A DNA stretch of 64,000 nucleotides, taken from contig CAVYFA010000001.1 of NCBI GenBank assembly GCA_963767715.1, positions 124,001 through 188,000 on the forward strand, given 5' to 3'. Below the pieces are notes generated by a model. The model saw nothing but the letters and a program-made list of their open reading frames with translations, had not been told where the DNA came from and searched no databases. The position numbers and the translations under genes are program-made. This DNA is from CAVSXS01 sp963767715. GTDB lineage: Bacteria; Chloroflexota; Ktedonobacteria; Ktedonobacterales; Ktedonobacteraceae. Position 1 is the stretch's first letter, and every line of letters begins with the position of its first letter. Below, piece by piece: positions 36,057 through 44,643 of the stretch.

Positions 36057-36620
36057 CTAATTCGCGAAATCCTCCGTGAGCCAGAGCGTATTGTGCGCAT
36101 CGATATAAATGCTGATGCCGATGCGATGAAAGTCCTTGCTCAGCAGATTGCGCCGGTGCCCATCATCGGGCGGCTTCTCGGCCATCATGCCCTGGTGAAT
36201 CATCAACACCATATTCCAGTCATCGTCACTTGTATAGACGGGCCCGCCCTCTCCGATGTTCTCGCCCACCGTCTGCCACTGCACACCCTGATTGCTGATG
36301 CGCGTCCCCACATCCGGCTCGTTGGGGCATTGATGCATCAGCCCGCACCCGGACGCCATTACGAGATCATGCTGGTGCGCGCTCTGTACCAGCTTCGGCT
36401 CCCACGCCAGCGCGGGAAGACCATTCGCGGCACGATCCTGGTTAATCTGCTTGAGCAGGCGCTGCGCAAGCTGCTGTTCTTGTGCTGTTCCTGATGCCTG
36501 AGAGCCGCCAGCCGTCACTTGAGAGTTTCCCTGACTAATCGTAATACCCGGCAGACCTGTACACGCCGTGAGTAGTAACAGGAGCAGGAGAGTGGGTAGA
36601 GAGCAATATATCTTTTTCAT
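36057..36620 (-). CDS. CAP/SCP-domain lipoprotein
   Basis: This is a secreted lipoprotein of about 187 residues with signal KKIYCSLPTLLLLLLLTAC and lipobox LTAC. After a Gln/Ser/Gly-rich linker it carries a CAP (YkwD-like) domain: LLKQINQDRAANGLPALAWE, SAHQHDLVMAS, GENIGEGG and DGHRRNLLSKDFHRIGISIY. The His and Glu residues that form the CAP cavity are present. Bacterial CAP proteins bind or modify envelope components; the precise role is unknown. ATG 36620 with AAAGAG upstream is preferred over earlier in-frame starts. Confidence 0.86.
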   Translation of the reverse strand: MKKIYCSLPTLLLLLLLTACTGLPGITISQGNSQVTAGGSQASGTAQEQQLAQRLLKQINQDRAANGLPALAWEPKLVQSAHQHDLVMASGCGLMHQCPNEPDVGTRISNQGVQWQTVGENIGEGGPVYTSDDDWNMVLMIHQGMMAEKPPDDGHRRNLLSKDFHRIGISIYIDAHNTLWLTEDFAN

Positions 36621-36705
36621 ATCCATACTCTTTGATATACAGACATAACCTGTCTGGATAGTAGCACATCTGCCGCAAGCGTGCAAAACAGGCCATCAGC
36701 AAATC

Positions 36706-36734
36706 TTGACACGAACCAGGGCCAGAGATACGCT
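36706..36734 (+). promoter_or_regulatory. Candidate promoter for the small coiled-coil gene
   Basis: A perfect TTGACA (36706-36711) is followed after 17 bases by TACGCT (36729-36734), a weak -10. It faces the small genes at 36778 and 36842 and lies just upstream of the divergent CAP gene. The weak -10 suggests activator dependence if it is used. Confidence 0.45.
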
Positions 36735-36777
36735 AGTAACACATAGAGCTATCAATCAACCGAAAGAGTAGAGAAGT

Positions 36778-36849
36778 ATGTCACCGCGCACAGAAGAGAC
36801 CAACGCTCGCATACGGGAAGAACAAACAGGAGGGATAATCTATGGCTAG
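36778..36849 (+). CDS. Possible 23-residue leader peptide overlapping next gene
   Basis: The short frame MSPRTEETNARIREEQTGG... ends in TAG overlapping the ATG of the following gene by 8 bases (ATGGCTAG). A purine-rich GAGTAGAG precedes its ATG. It could couple translation to the next gene. It is too short for family recognition, so coding is uncertain. Confidence 0.3.
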   Translation: MSPRTEETNARIREEQTGGIIYG

Positions 36850-37003
36850 CTGCGAACAACTCGCTGGTGAATTGAAAGTGCTGGAGGAAAATTTGAAGAA
36901 AACCTCAATCGAGCACAAGCGGCGGGAAATCATAGACAAGATCGACCAGATCAAAAAGGAACAGCAAGAACGAGGCTGCTTAGAGACAGTGAAGTCACAG
37001 TAA
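36842..37003 (+). CDS. Small 53-residue coiled-coil protein
   Basis: The small frame MASCEQLAGELKVLEENLKK... is highly charged and fits one helix hairpin (LKVLEENLKK, RREIIDKIDQIKKEQQER), with Cys4 and Cys46. GGAGGG lies 7 bases before the ATG. Codon use and the ribosome binding site support coding, but no family is recognised. It sits between the CAP lipoprotein (divergent) and the Vgb-like gene (same strand, 103 bp downstream). Confidence 0.65.
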   Translation: MASCEQLAGELKVLEENLKKTSIEHKRREIIDKIDQIKKEQQERGCLETVKSQ

Positions 37004-37106
37004 GGCGAAAGGCCTTTGTACAGAAGAGTCCTTGTGTAACCTTGGTCGTATCTCCTACAAGTAGGAAGGATTAACGGCTTTCTTTTTATGAAGGAGGATA
37101 TCCAAG

Positions 37107-38276
37107 GTGGACTATGAATACCCGAAACACTCTACGGCATTTTCCGAGCCTCGAACGAATGGACAGGTAGGATACGGCCTGACCCTGAGCCCTCTAAAGC
37201 TGCGCGCATACATAAGCATGCTGTTGGGTGCGTTTACTGTCGTGTGTGCTCTACTTGTGGGCGTGTCGCCTGTTTTCGCCGCGGCTGGCAATGTGACAAA
37301 GTTCACCGTTCCAACTGCTGGCAGCTTCCCCGATGGCATTACCATGGGTCCAGACGGAGCGCTCTGGTTTACTGAAGCTGGCTCTGGCAAGATCGGGCGT
37401 GTGACAACGCGTGGCGCGATAACTGAGTTTACGCTGAGCGGGGGGTCTGCCTCTGGATTTGGCGCCCATACCATCACGACCGGGCCGGATGGTGCACTCT
37501 GGTTTACTGAAGCCAACGCCGGCAAGATCGGGCGCATGACAACGTCTGGCGTCTTCACTCAATTTACGCTCCCTGCCAATATCAACAAGGATGAAGTTAT
37601 AGAACGCGCTTTATCGATTACGAAGGGTCCAGATGGAGCGTTGTGGTTCGTTTCGCAGAACACGAGCCCTTCGACACTGTCAGTTGTTTCCGGCCAGGTT
37701 GGACGAATCACTACCTCCGGTACGATCATGGAGTTCACACTCCCGGGTGGGGGCACACGGCGCACGACGCCTCATCCAACCGATATCACGACCGGGCCGG
37801 ATGGAGCGCTCTGGTTCACTGACTCCAACTTGAGCAAGATTGGACGCATGACAACCAGCCGCGTTCTCACGCAGTTCGTATCATCGCAAGCCGATCCTAT
37901 GGGCATAACAACCGGACCGGATGGGGCCTTGTGGTTTACAGCAAACTTCTTCCCCGCCGCGAAAGTTGGGCGGATAACTACCTCTGGGGCCTTCACCACC
38001 TTCACTATCGCCAGCAGCGCCGATGGTGTGACTTCTGGTGAGTCTATCGCGACCGGGCCGGACGGCAAACTCTGGTTGACCGTCTTCGATTCAACCCTGA
38101 GCCGCGGCTCGATCGTGTCGATTACCACTACAGGCAAGGTTACGTCGTTTGCTTTCCCAAGTCTTAACGAAATCGATGGCATTACCCCAGCACCCGCCGG
38201 TGCTTCAAGTATGTGGTTCACCTCGACCGACCTTTCCAATGATATCGGCAGCGTTGGAACTATCAGTACGTCATAA
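37107..38276 (+). CDS. Secreted Vgb-like (virginiamycin B lyase family) beta-propeller protein
   Basis: This 389-residue protein has a membrane or signal segment at about residues 30-52 (AYISMLLGAFTVVCALLVGV). At least six propeller blades follow, carrying GPDGALWFTEAGSGKIGRVTT-type repeats. The repeat matches the streptogramin B lyase/NHL family. Many such secreted proteins are not antibiotic lyases, and the catalytic His pair was not identified with certainty, so resistance should not be assumed. AAGGAGG precedes GTG 37107. It ends 12 bp from the convergent kinase gene. Confidence 0.83.
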   Translation: MDYEYPKHSTAFSEPRTNGQVGYGLTLSPLKLRAYISMLLGAFTVVCALLVGVSPVFAAAGNVTKFTVPTAGSFPDGITMGPDGALWFTEAGSGKIGRVTTRGAITEFTLSGGSASGFGAHTITTGPDGALWFTEANAGKIGRMTTSGVFTQFTLPANINKDEVIERALSITKGPDGALWFVSQNTSPSTLSVVSGQVGRITTSGTIMEFTLPGGGTRRTTPHPTDITTGPDGALWFTDSNLSKIGRMTTSRVLTQFVSSQADPMGITTGPDGALWFTANFFPAAKVGRITTSGAFTTFTIASSADGVTSGESIATGPDGKLWLTVFDSTLSRGSIVSITTTGKVTSFAFPSLNEIDGITPAPAGASSMWFTSTDLSNDIGSVGTISTS

Positions 38277-38288
38277 GTTCCTCTGCTG

Positions 38289-40313
38289 CTACGATGTGCT
38301 GGCAGTCGTCAGATTAAAAGAGGTGATGTCCACCGTAACGCCGTGATTTACATTCGTGCGAATGCCGCCCTGGCCCATTGTGTACGGTTGATTATTGTCG
38401 GTTGCCGACAGCATCCAGCCGGCAGGCTCGCCTGTGCCTGTCTGCCAGGCTTTTGCTTCCATAGTATCGCCGACAATGCGGAAGCGGATGCTATAAGAGA
38501 CTCCTGACTGGGCCTGAAACCCGACACTCTTGCTGATTGGAACCTGGGTGCTCATGCGTTTGATCAAATGGAAGTTCTGCCCATCGAGATACGCTTTGTA
38601 GTAATGATTATTGTCAGTCCAGCGCAAGGCGACGCCTAACTGCGAGTTATTCTGGAAATTGCTGACGGCACCGCTCACATAGACCTCACCATTCTGAAAA
38701 GCCGGACCCAGCATAGCCGTCACTTCGCCTCCGTTCCCATTCTGGAGAATCTGGCCTTGCTGTCCAACTATCGAGAAATCTTGCGAAGAGGTGTAATTGC
38801 CCCAGGTATTTTTGCCATCCGTGGCAGTCCCCCACAACTGCTGATCGGGCCGGTGGAAGTCATCCTGCGCAATAAAGGTAGGCCCGCTTGCCGCGTGGGT
38901 AGGGGTCTTGCCTGTGCCGCTTGTTGTAGGGGGAGAGGCAGTATGATTTTGACTCTGTAGCGCGAGCAGTGTTACTCCGCCCGCGACAACGACGCCGGCC
39001 GTCACCAGGCCACTGTAGAGGAAGGCGCGGCGCGACAGACCACCCCTTGATGAAGCAGAGGAAAGCGTACCCGCTTGAGAACTATTCTGCCGCGGGCGAG
39101 GATGAGCCGCTCCAACCGGCTGAGCCTGCCGGGGCGCTTGAGTCTGCTGGACCGGCTGTGGATAGAGCGGTGGTTGAGATGGTGGCGACTGCCATGGCAG
39201 CAGTGTTTGCGAGCTTGCAGGCGTCATCAGCTCTGTCGCCCGTTCCCCTTCCGCCTGTGATAGCTCACTTCCGCGCGAGGTAGCGGGTGTATTTAAGACT
39301 GGAGCGGCCTCGCCCGGCTGCGGCGCGCGCGCAACGCCCGGATTGCTCGCCGGGTTCTCGACGGGCAAGATGGGAAGAATCGGTGTCACAGGATTTGCAA
39401 TTACAACCGGTGTCTGCGCTGCTTGTCCCTGCCAGGACCGTGGCTCCTGAAACTGTTGCTGTGATGGTGGCAAAATAGTGTTCTGGTCGGCAAGCCCCAG
39501 GGCGTCTTTGGCGGCGCGTTCGAGGGCCATCGCGAAGGCCTGCACGCTTCCAAAACGCTCTTTCGGATCCTTCGCCAGCGCGGTCAGCACGACCTGTTCT
39601 ACGTCGGCTGGGATATCGGGGACGGCCTCGTGCAGCGGAGGCGGGGGCACCATGATATGCTTGACGGCCAGCTCGGTAAACGTGCCGTTGAAAGGCCGGT
39701 TGCCAGATAGCCATTCGTACACGACTATGCCCAGCGAATACTGGTCGCTGGCGGCGCGCGGATGCGCCTGGATCTGTTCGGGAGCCATGTAGGCGATCGT
39801 GCCGATGGTCTCCTGCGTAAATTGCGTACGCGTGCTCTGCGCCACGACAGCAATGCCGAAATCGGTGAGCAGGATTTCGTTATCGCGCCCCACCAGCATA
39901 TTCTCAGGCTTGATATCGCGGTGAATGACCTTCTGGTTATGGGCATATTGCAGCCCGCTCGCTACCTGGTTGGCATAATCTACCACCGTCGCGAGGGGCA
40001 GCCGCTCCCCACGCTGTATGCGCTGCCGCAGGGTGCCGTTCGGGGCATAATCCATCACCAGGAACGGCGTATTCCCATCCCGGCCAAAATCGAGCAGGCG
40101 AATAATGTGCGGGTGCACCAGGTTCACGAGCGTGCGCGCCTCGGCACGAAACCCCTCCCAATCCTCCTGCGCCAGGTTGGTGTGCAGCAGCTTGATGGCC
40201 GCGGGGCTATCGAGATACACTTGCCGGCCGAGATACACCTCCGCGAAACCACCGCTCCCTATCAGCTTTACCAGCCGGTAGTTCCCAATCTGCTCCCCCG
40301 TGCGGTCAACCAT
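38289..40313 (-). CDS. Receptor-like Ser/Thr protein kinase with extracellular LamG-like domain
   Basis: The 674-residue protein has an N-terminal kinase domain (about 12-270): LIGSGGFAEVYLG, Lys in AAIKLLH, HRDIKPENML and TDFGIA, all intact. A Pro/Gln-rich juxtamembrane region follows (about 280-420), then a membrane helix (AFLYSGLVTAGVVVAGGVTLLAL). A C-terminal beta-sandwich domain of ~200 residues (DDFHRPDQQLWGT, GVALRWTDNNHYYKAYLDGQ) resembles concanavalin-like/LamG domains. It probably senses a carbohydrate outside and phosphorylates cytoplasmic targets. It lies tail-to-tail with the Vgb-like gene. Confidence 0.92.
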   Translation of the reverse strand: MVDRTGEQIGNYRLVKLIGSGGFAEVYLGRQVYLDSPAAIKLLHTNLAQEDWEGFRAEARTLVNLVHPHIIRLLDFGRDGNTPFLVMDYAPNGTLRQRIQRGERLPLATVVDYANQVASGLQYAHNQKVIHRDIKPENMLVGRDNEILLTDFGIAVVAQSTRTQFTQETIGTIAYMAPEQIQAHPRAASDQYSLGIVVYEWLSGNRPFNGTFTELAVKHIMVPPPPLHEAVPDIPADVEQVVLTALAKDPKERFGSVQAFAMALERAAKDALGLADQNTILPPSQQQFQEPRSWQGQAAQTPVVIANPVTPILPILPVENPASNPGVARAPQPGEAAPVLNTPATSRGSELSQAEGERATELMTPASSQTLLPWQSPPSQPPLYPQPVQQTQAPRQAQPVGAAHPRPRQNSSQAGTLSSASSRGGLSRRAFLYSGLVTAGVVVAGGVTLLALQSQNHTASPPTTSGTGKTPTHAASGPTFIAQDDFHRPDQQLWGTATDGKNTWGNYTSSQDFSIVGQQGQILQNGNGGEVTAMLGPAFQNGEVYVSGAVSNFQNNSQLGVALRWTDNNHYYKAYLDGQNFHLIKRMSTQVPISKSVGFQAQSGVSYSIRFRIVGDTMEAKAWQTGTGEPAGWMLSATDNNQPYTMGQGGIRTNVNHGVTVDITSFNLTTASTS

Positions 40314-40437
40314 CGTATCTCTCCTTAAAAGCGCATGTCATCTGCGTGTAGTATTATTACTTTGCATCTCAAAACAGAAGAAGACGGCTCCATTATAGTC
40401 TAATTGGCTCAATGCGACAACCGCCCTCGACATTTCA

Positions 40438-40664
40438 GGTATATGAAAAAGTGGTAGGCAAACGACCAACTGACTAGCCGATAATGCAGATTGAAGGTGA
40501 CCATGCCCAGGGCGGCGCAAGCGCCCCCGCCGCCCGTCCACGCCACTCCCGCCCCTACAAAGCTGTCCGCATGTATTCGTTAATGTGCATAATCGGCGGT
40601 GGCCACGATCAATCGGGCCCTACTCTTGCTTGATGGTCGTTTGCCTACCACTTTTTCATATACC
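40438..40664. mobile_element. 227-bp MITE-like element with 31-bp perfect terminal inverted repeats
   Basis: The terminal arms 40438-40468 and 40634-40664 (GGTATATGAAAAAGTGGTAG...) are perfect complements over 31 bases. A second, near-perfect inner pair (GCCGATAATGCA / TGCATAATCGGC) nests inside. The ~165-bp centre has no open frame. No clear target duplication is seen at the edges. It is a non-autonomous element that would need a transposase from elsewhere. Fragments of its interior occur at 34230-34410. It sits in the gap between the divergent kinase and ArsR-type genes and ends 113 bases before the latter's start. Confidence 0.8.
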
Positions 40665-40777
40665 CCCTGGTTGTTGATCTCTCTTGACTTTTTGCTAATA
40701 TCCGACTATATTCATATCATACGAAGTTTTTCGTATCATCCGTACACTGTCGAACACTGTTGGAGCAGGAGAAGCAC

Positions 40778-41869
40778 ATGGCCGCGCGCGAACTTCACGA
40801 AATGCCGGGGCGCAGGCAGGGCCTCAGAGTACAGTTCGAGGCAAGCCCCGCTTACGAGTTCTTCGAATCGCTGTGCGTCTTTAGCGATAGCAAGGACCCC
40901 TCGCCATATGAAATCGGCCAGGCCTGGTTCGAATCTATTCGCGAGAAGCTCTCACCTGCCTTACTCGAAACCATCGAGCAATTCAGTTTCCACAGCCACG
41001 AGATGTGGGAACACATCTCGGCGCTGGCCTATACCTGCCCACCCCCAAAAGATGTTCCTACTCTGCTCGCCTATCTGGAAACAATCGATCCCTTTGAACT
41101 GCGCCTGCACATGCTGGGATACTATGTGCGCCAGCATCGCCACGCCACATCGCCCGATGTGATCTACGCGGCTGCTCAGGGGGATAGAGAAGCGCAGAGA
41201 AAACTCATCCGTACGTCATTTCCCGATGATCCAGGCTGGCAACAAACCCTGCGCTGGATTCTCACACTGGATACAGCGGCGGCGAAGGAACGCCTGCTCG
41301 AAATCGTGCACGGCTGGTATGACGAGGTCTTTCGCGAGCAGGAGCCAGAGATAATGGCGATTCTGGCGCGCGATATCGAGTCCAGGCGCGCTCTGCAGGC
41401 TACCCACACACCTGAGCAATTGATCGAGATATGCACCGGCTGGGAGTATGTGCCTGAGCCTGGCATTCGCCGTGTAATACTGGTCCCTTCATATGTATCA
41501 CGGCCTTTCAACGGCGATGCCGAGAGTGGCGATACGCGCATTTTCTTCTATCCCACCTCGGACGATAGTATCCTCGCCGACGCGTCCGCGCCGCCGGTCC
41601 ATCTGTTGAAGCTGGCGAAGGCGCTGGGCGATGAACGCCGCCTGCGCATTTTGAAGAAGCTATCAACGGGGAGCTATACCCTGCAGGAACTGGCCGATGA
41701 CTTCGGAGTGGCAAAAACCACCATCCACCATCACCTGATTCAACTGCGTTCGGTCGGCCTGGTGCGAATGCGCATGAGCGATAAACGTTTCAGCCTGCGT
41801 CAGTATGCCATCGATAATCTAGGAGAGTTGTTAAGTAGATATCTCAACGGGCCATCTCAGTTTGAGTAG
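40778..41869 (+). CDS. ArsR-type winged-helix regulator with large N-terminal domain
   Basis: This 363-residue regulator has an N-terminal ~270-residue, mostly helical domain of unknown ligand. A C-terminal ArsR winged-helix domain follows (LAKALGDERRLRILKKLSTG, TLQELADDFGVAKTTIHHHLIQLRSVGLV). ATG 40778 with GGAGAAG directly upstream is preferred to TTG 40760. The same-strand genes downstream encode a small membrane protein and an MFS exporter, so control of efflux is likely. No metal-binding Cys motif (ELCVCDL-type) is present. Confidence 0.86.
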   Translation: MAARELHEMPGRRQGLRVQFEASPAYEFFESLCVFSDSKDPSPYEIGQAWFESIREKLSPALLETIEQFSFHSHEMWEHISALAYTCPPPKDVPTLLAYLETIDPFELRLHMLGYYVRQHRHATSPDVIYAAAQGDREAQRKLIRTSFPDDPGWQQTLRWILTLDTAAAKERLLEIVHGWYDEVFREQEPEIMAILARDIESRRALQATHTPEQLIEICTGWEYVPEPGIRRVILVPSYVSRPFNGDAESGDTRIFFYPTSDDSILADASAPPVHLLKLAKALGDERRLRILKKLSTGSYTLQELADDFGVAKTTIHHHLIQLRSVGLVRMRMSDKRFSLRQYAIDNLGELLSRYLNGPSQFE

Positions 41870-42043
41870 CCCTTTAGTCAAGAATGTAGGACGTGTCAAC
41901 GCCTGGCAAGCTCTCAACACGCCCTACTCCTTACCATGCGGTTGTGACCGTCTGGCTGCCACTATTCTATAGCATGGCAAACAGATGGTCAATCCAGGCG
42001 ATCTCTTTTGCGAGATTGCCCAACTACTGAGAGGAGATTGACC

Positions 42044-42442
42044 ATGTATCCTTTCTTTTCCGAACACCTGGCAAACCAGCGCCGGGACGAACTCCTGCGC
42101 GATGCGACAGCGACACGCCTCCTGGTAAGAGAAGAACTCTCATCCTCGATTGCAAAAAATAGGGTTCTCCTCTTATACCTGCTCTTTGGTCTGCCCCTCC
42201 CTTCCGGCAAGTCGCTAGAACCCGCATTGTTCCTGGATCAAACCCACTACAACGCAGCATTACGCATGATTGGCCTGGTCGCCCTCGCGCTGGGCGTGCT
42301 GGCCGGCAGCCTGCTCGATAGCAGATTTGGCCTGGCCCCGGCGGTGTTCGTGGTCAGCGTGGTGTTGGTGGTCTTGATGATGCTGGCGCTGGCGCGCTCA
42401 ATCGGGCTGAGAAAGACTCGCGTCTTCAGGCACACACATTAG
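42044..42442 (+). CDS. Small two-pass membrane protein
   Basis: This 132-residue protein has a charged, helical N-terminal half (LANQRRDELLRDATATRLLVREEL) and two adjacent membrane helices (about residues 75-120; MIGLVALALGVLAGSLL, FVVSVVLVVLMMLALARS). GAGGAGA precedes ATG 42044. It lies 37 bp before the MFS gene and is probably co-transcribed. No family was recognised. Confidence 0.7.
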   Translation: MYPFFSEHLANQRRDELLRDATATRLLVREELSSSIAKNRVLLLYLLFGLPLPSGKSLEPALFLDQTHYNAALRMIGLVALALGVLAGSLLDSRFGLAPAVFVVSVVLVVLMMLALARSIGLRKTRVFRHTH

Positions 42443-42479
42443 CACAAGCGACACTTTACAATACTCTCGAGGAGGCATC

Positions 42480-43712
42480 ATGTCTGCGAACACCGCTTCA
42501 AAAACATCGCCCTTGCGCCGGCCTGCCTTCTTGCGGTTCTGGTTGGGCCTGATGATCTCACGCATGGGCGATGCATTCACCTTTGTCGCGCTGATCTGGT
42601 TTGTGCTGCAATTGACCGGCTCTGGCATCGCTATCGGATTGGTAGCGCTCTGTTTCAGGCTGCCCGTCGTTATCACCAGCCCGCTCTTCGGGAAGTTATT
42701 GGACCGCTATGCACCCGCGCGCATCATGGCTATCGACAACTGCGGACGGGCGCTCATTATCGCTGCCATCCCACTGCTCTACTGGCCTGGCGCCCTGCAT
42801 CTCTGGATGATCTATGCGCTGGCGTTGTGCGCCGGCGTGCTGTCACCGGCGACGGAAGTCGGCGTGTCCATCGTCACCCCCAGACTGGTCGACGATGCGG
42901 CGCTCGAACGTGCCAATTCCCTGTTATCGATAAGCTGGGATTTCGCCACGCTGGTAGGGCCAGCCGCTGCCGGATTCCTGGTGCTTGTCACCGGCGCGCC
43001 CGGTGTACTGCTGATCGATGCCGCTACGTTTCTTATCATGGGCACGCTGGTGCTTACGCTGCCCGATCTCGCGCGCGAAGCGCATCGCGAGCAACGAGCA
43101 AAGCGCCGAAGAGAGTTGCTGGGGTTCGGCACCCTCATCAGCTTGAGAACTGTGCTGTTCCTGAGCATCCTTACCCTGCTCTTTCTCTTCTCGCAAGGGT
43201 TGATGGAGATAGCTATTCCCGTCTACAGCCGGCAAACGCTGCAAGCTGGTTCTACCGGCTACGGTCTGCTGATGTCCTCGTTCGGGCTTGGTTCGCTGCT
43301 GGCGCTGGCCGTCGTCAGCCAGTTCTGGACGCGCGGCTCAAAGCAAGGACTTTCGCTGGCCGCCATCCTCCTGCTCAGCGGGCTGCTGCTCTTGCCACTC
43401 ATCGCCATTCGCACGCTGCCCCTCGCGCTGATCGTGATGGCGCTGGCCGGCTTCGCTGCCGCGCCCTACTACGTGGTGGAACAATCGCTCACCCAGCGGC
43501 TGGTGCCGGAGCGCGTGCGCGGTCAGATATTCGGCGCGCGTGGGGCGATCAACGTCGCGGGCTATCCCCTCGGCAGTACGATCGGCGGCGCGCTGCTGGG
43601 AATAATGGCGGCACCCTGGGTGGTCGGAGTGTCGGGGCTGTTGTGTATAGTGATGGGATGCGCCTGCGCGGCGTTACCGCCAATACGACAACTAAGGCAG
43701 AGCGGTGTGTGA
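42480..43712 (+). CDS. MFS transporter (multidrug-efflux type)
   Basis: The 410-residue protein has 12 predicted membrane helices. Features fit the MFS_3/MdtH-EntS-like drug or siderophore exporters: WLGLMISRMGDAFTFVALIWF, SPLFGKLLDRYAPARIM between helices 2 and 3, and SLTQRLVPERVRGQIFGARG in the second half. CGAGGAGG precedes ATG 42480. It is likely regulated by the ArsR-type protein upstream. Its end overlaps the convergent PfkB gene by 21 bp. Confidence 0.9.
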   Translation: MSANTASKTSPLRRPAFLRFWLGLMISRMGDAFTFVALIWFVLQLTGSGIAIGLVALCFRLPVVITSPLFGKLLDRYAPARIMAIDNCGRALIIAAIPLLYWPGALHLWMIYALALCAGVLSPATEVGVSIVTPRLVDDAALERANSLLSISWDFATLVGPAAAGFLVLVTGAPGVLLIDAATFLIMGTLVLTLPDLAREAHREQRAKRRRELLGFGTLISLRTVLFLSILTLLFLFSQGLMEIAIPVYSRQTLQAGSTGYGLLMSSFGLGSLLALAVVSQFWTRGSKQGLSLAAILLLSGLLLLPLIAIRTLPLALIVMALAGFAAAPYYVVEQSLTQRLVPERVRGQIFGARGAINVAGYPLGSTIGGALLGIMAAPWVVGVSGLLCIVMGCACAALPPIRQLRQSGV

Positions 43713-44621
43713 AGGTCCCCTAAGCCGCTTCTCGACCTCCTCCAGCGTTGGAATGGCGGCCGCCCCCTGCTTCTCGATTGAGAGCGAGGCGGTACAATTG
43801 GCGAAATCGACCGCCTGGCGCGCGTCGCCGTGCCGGTAGAGATGCGTCAGGAAGGCGGCGGCGAAGACATCACCCGCTCCGGTAGGGTCAACTTCATTGG
43901 TAGGATAGGCGGGGAAGCGCTCAGTGACGCCCTGCTGGAAGAGCGTCGCCCCGTGCCTGCCATCGGTCGCGACCAGCAGGGGGACGCGCATACTCCACTG
44001 CCTCAGAATGGCATCGGCATCGGCACGGCTGCCCTCGGCGAAGGGGAGCAGGTCGTCGTGACTGAGGATCAGGACATCCAGCATGGGCAAGACCTCCTCC
44101 GCTGCTGCCCACGGCGTTGGCCAGACACGCCCATCATCATCCCAGCGACGCAGCCAACCCTGCGGCGTGGCCGCGATGATCCTCCCCGGTCTGCGCGGGA
44201 AGCTGCGCACAAGTTCGGGCGTAAACTCCTGGGCGAGTGGGCCAAACAGGACGACGGGCGCATTCTTCCAGGCAGCGGGTATATTGTCGGTATGAAGGTC
44301 ATCGGCCCTTGCGAGCAGGTATTGCGTGCGGAACCCTTCGTCGGAGTAGCGATTGACAAACGTAGTAGTCTGCGGGCAGACATGCCCGGCCAGGCCGATG
44401 GAAGGCAGGCACGCAGAGACGTGCTCGACCCATTCCGCCTCGGCGCAGGTGACGATGGCGGAGACTAATCCTAAACGGTAGGTCGTGAGGGCGGCAAAAG
44501 AGACGGTGCCGCCCAGCTCGAACGAGCCGTCCGCGATGATATCGCGAGTGACATGCCCAATCGTGAGTAAATCCGGTGTGGTATGCGTACTCGTGGCGAG
44601 GTGTCCGTCGATGGAAGGCAT
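43692..44621 (-). CDS. PfkB/ribokinase-family sugar kinase
   Basis: This 309-residue carbohydrate kinase phosphorylates a sugar or nucleoside with ATP. The N-terminal PDLLTIGHVTRDIIADGS with GGTVSFAA and the C-terminal signature NEVDPTGAGDVFAAAFLTHL (catalytic Asp in GAGD) are clear. The ATG at 44621 has GGAGG 5 bases upstream. The substrate cannot be read from the sequence. It follows jag by about 22 bases on the same strand, so it is a tail gene of the rpmH-yidC operon. Confidence 0.9.
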   Translation of the reverse strand: MPSIDGHLATSTHTTPDLLTIGHVTRDIIADGSFELGGTVSFAALTTYRLGLVSAIVTCAEAEWVEHVSACLPSIGLAGHVCPQTTTFVNRYSDEGFRTQYLLARADDLHTDNIPAAWKNAPVVLFGPLAQEFTPELVRSFPRRPGRIIAATPQGWLRRWDDDGRVWPTPWAAAEEVLPMLDVLILSHDDLLPFAEGSRADADAILRQWSMRVPLLVATDGRHGATLFQQGVTERFPAYPTNEVDPTGAGDVFAAAFLTHLYRHGDARQAVDFANCTASLSIEKQGAAAIPTLEEVEKRLRGPSHTALP

Positions 44622-44643
44622 GACATCCTCCATGATTGTATTC

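Noticed and set aside
37107..38276. Streptogramin resistance lyase
   Set aside because: Propeller repeats of the Vgb type are present, but the catalytic residues were not confirmed and many family members are not lyases, so a resistance function is not claimed.
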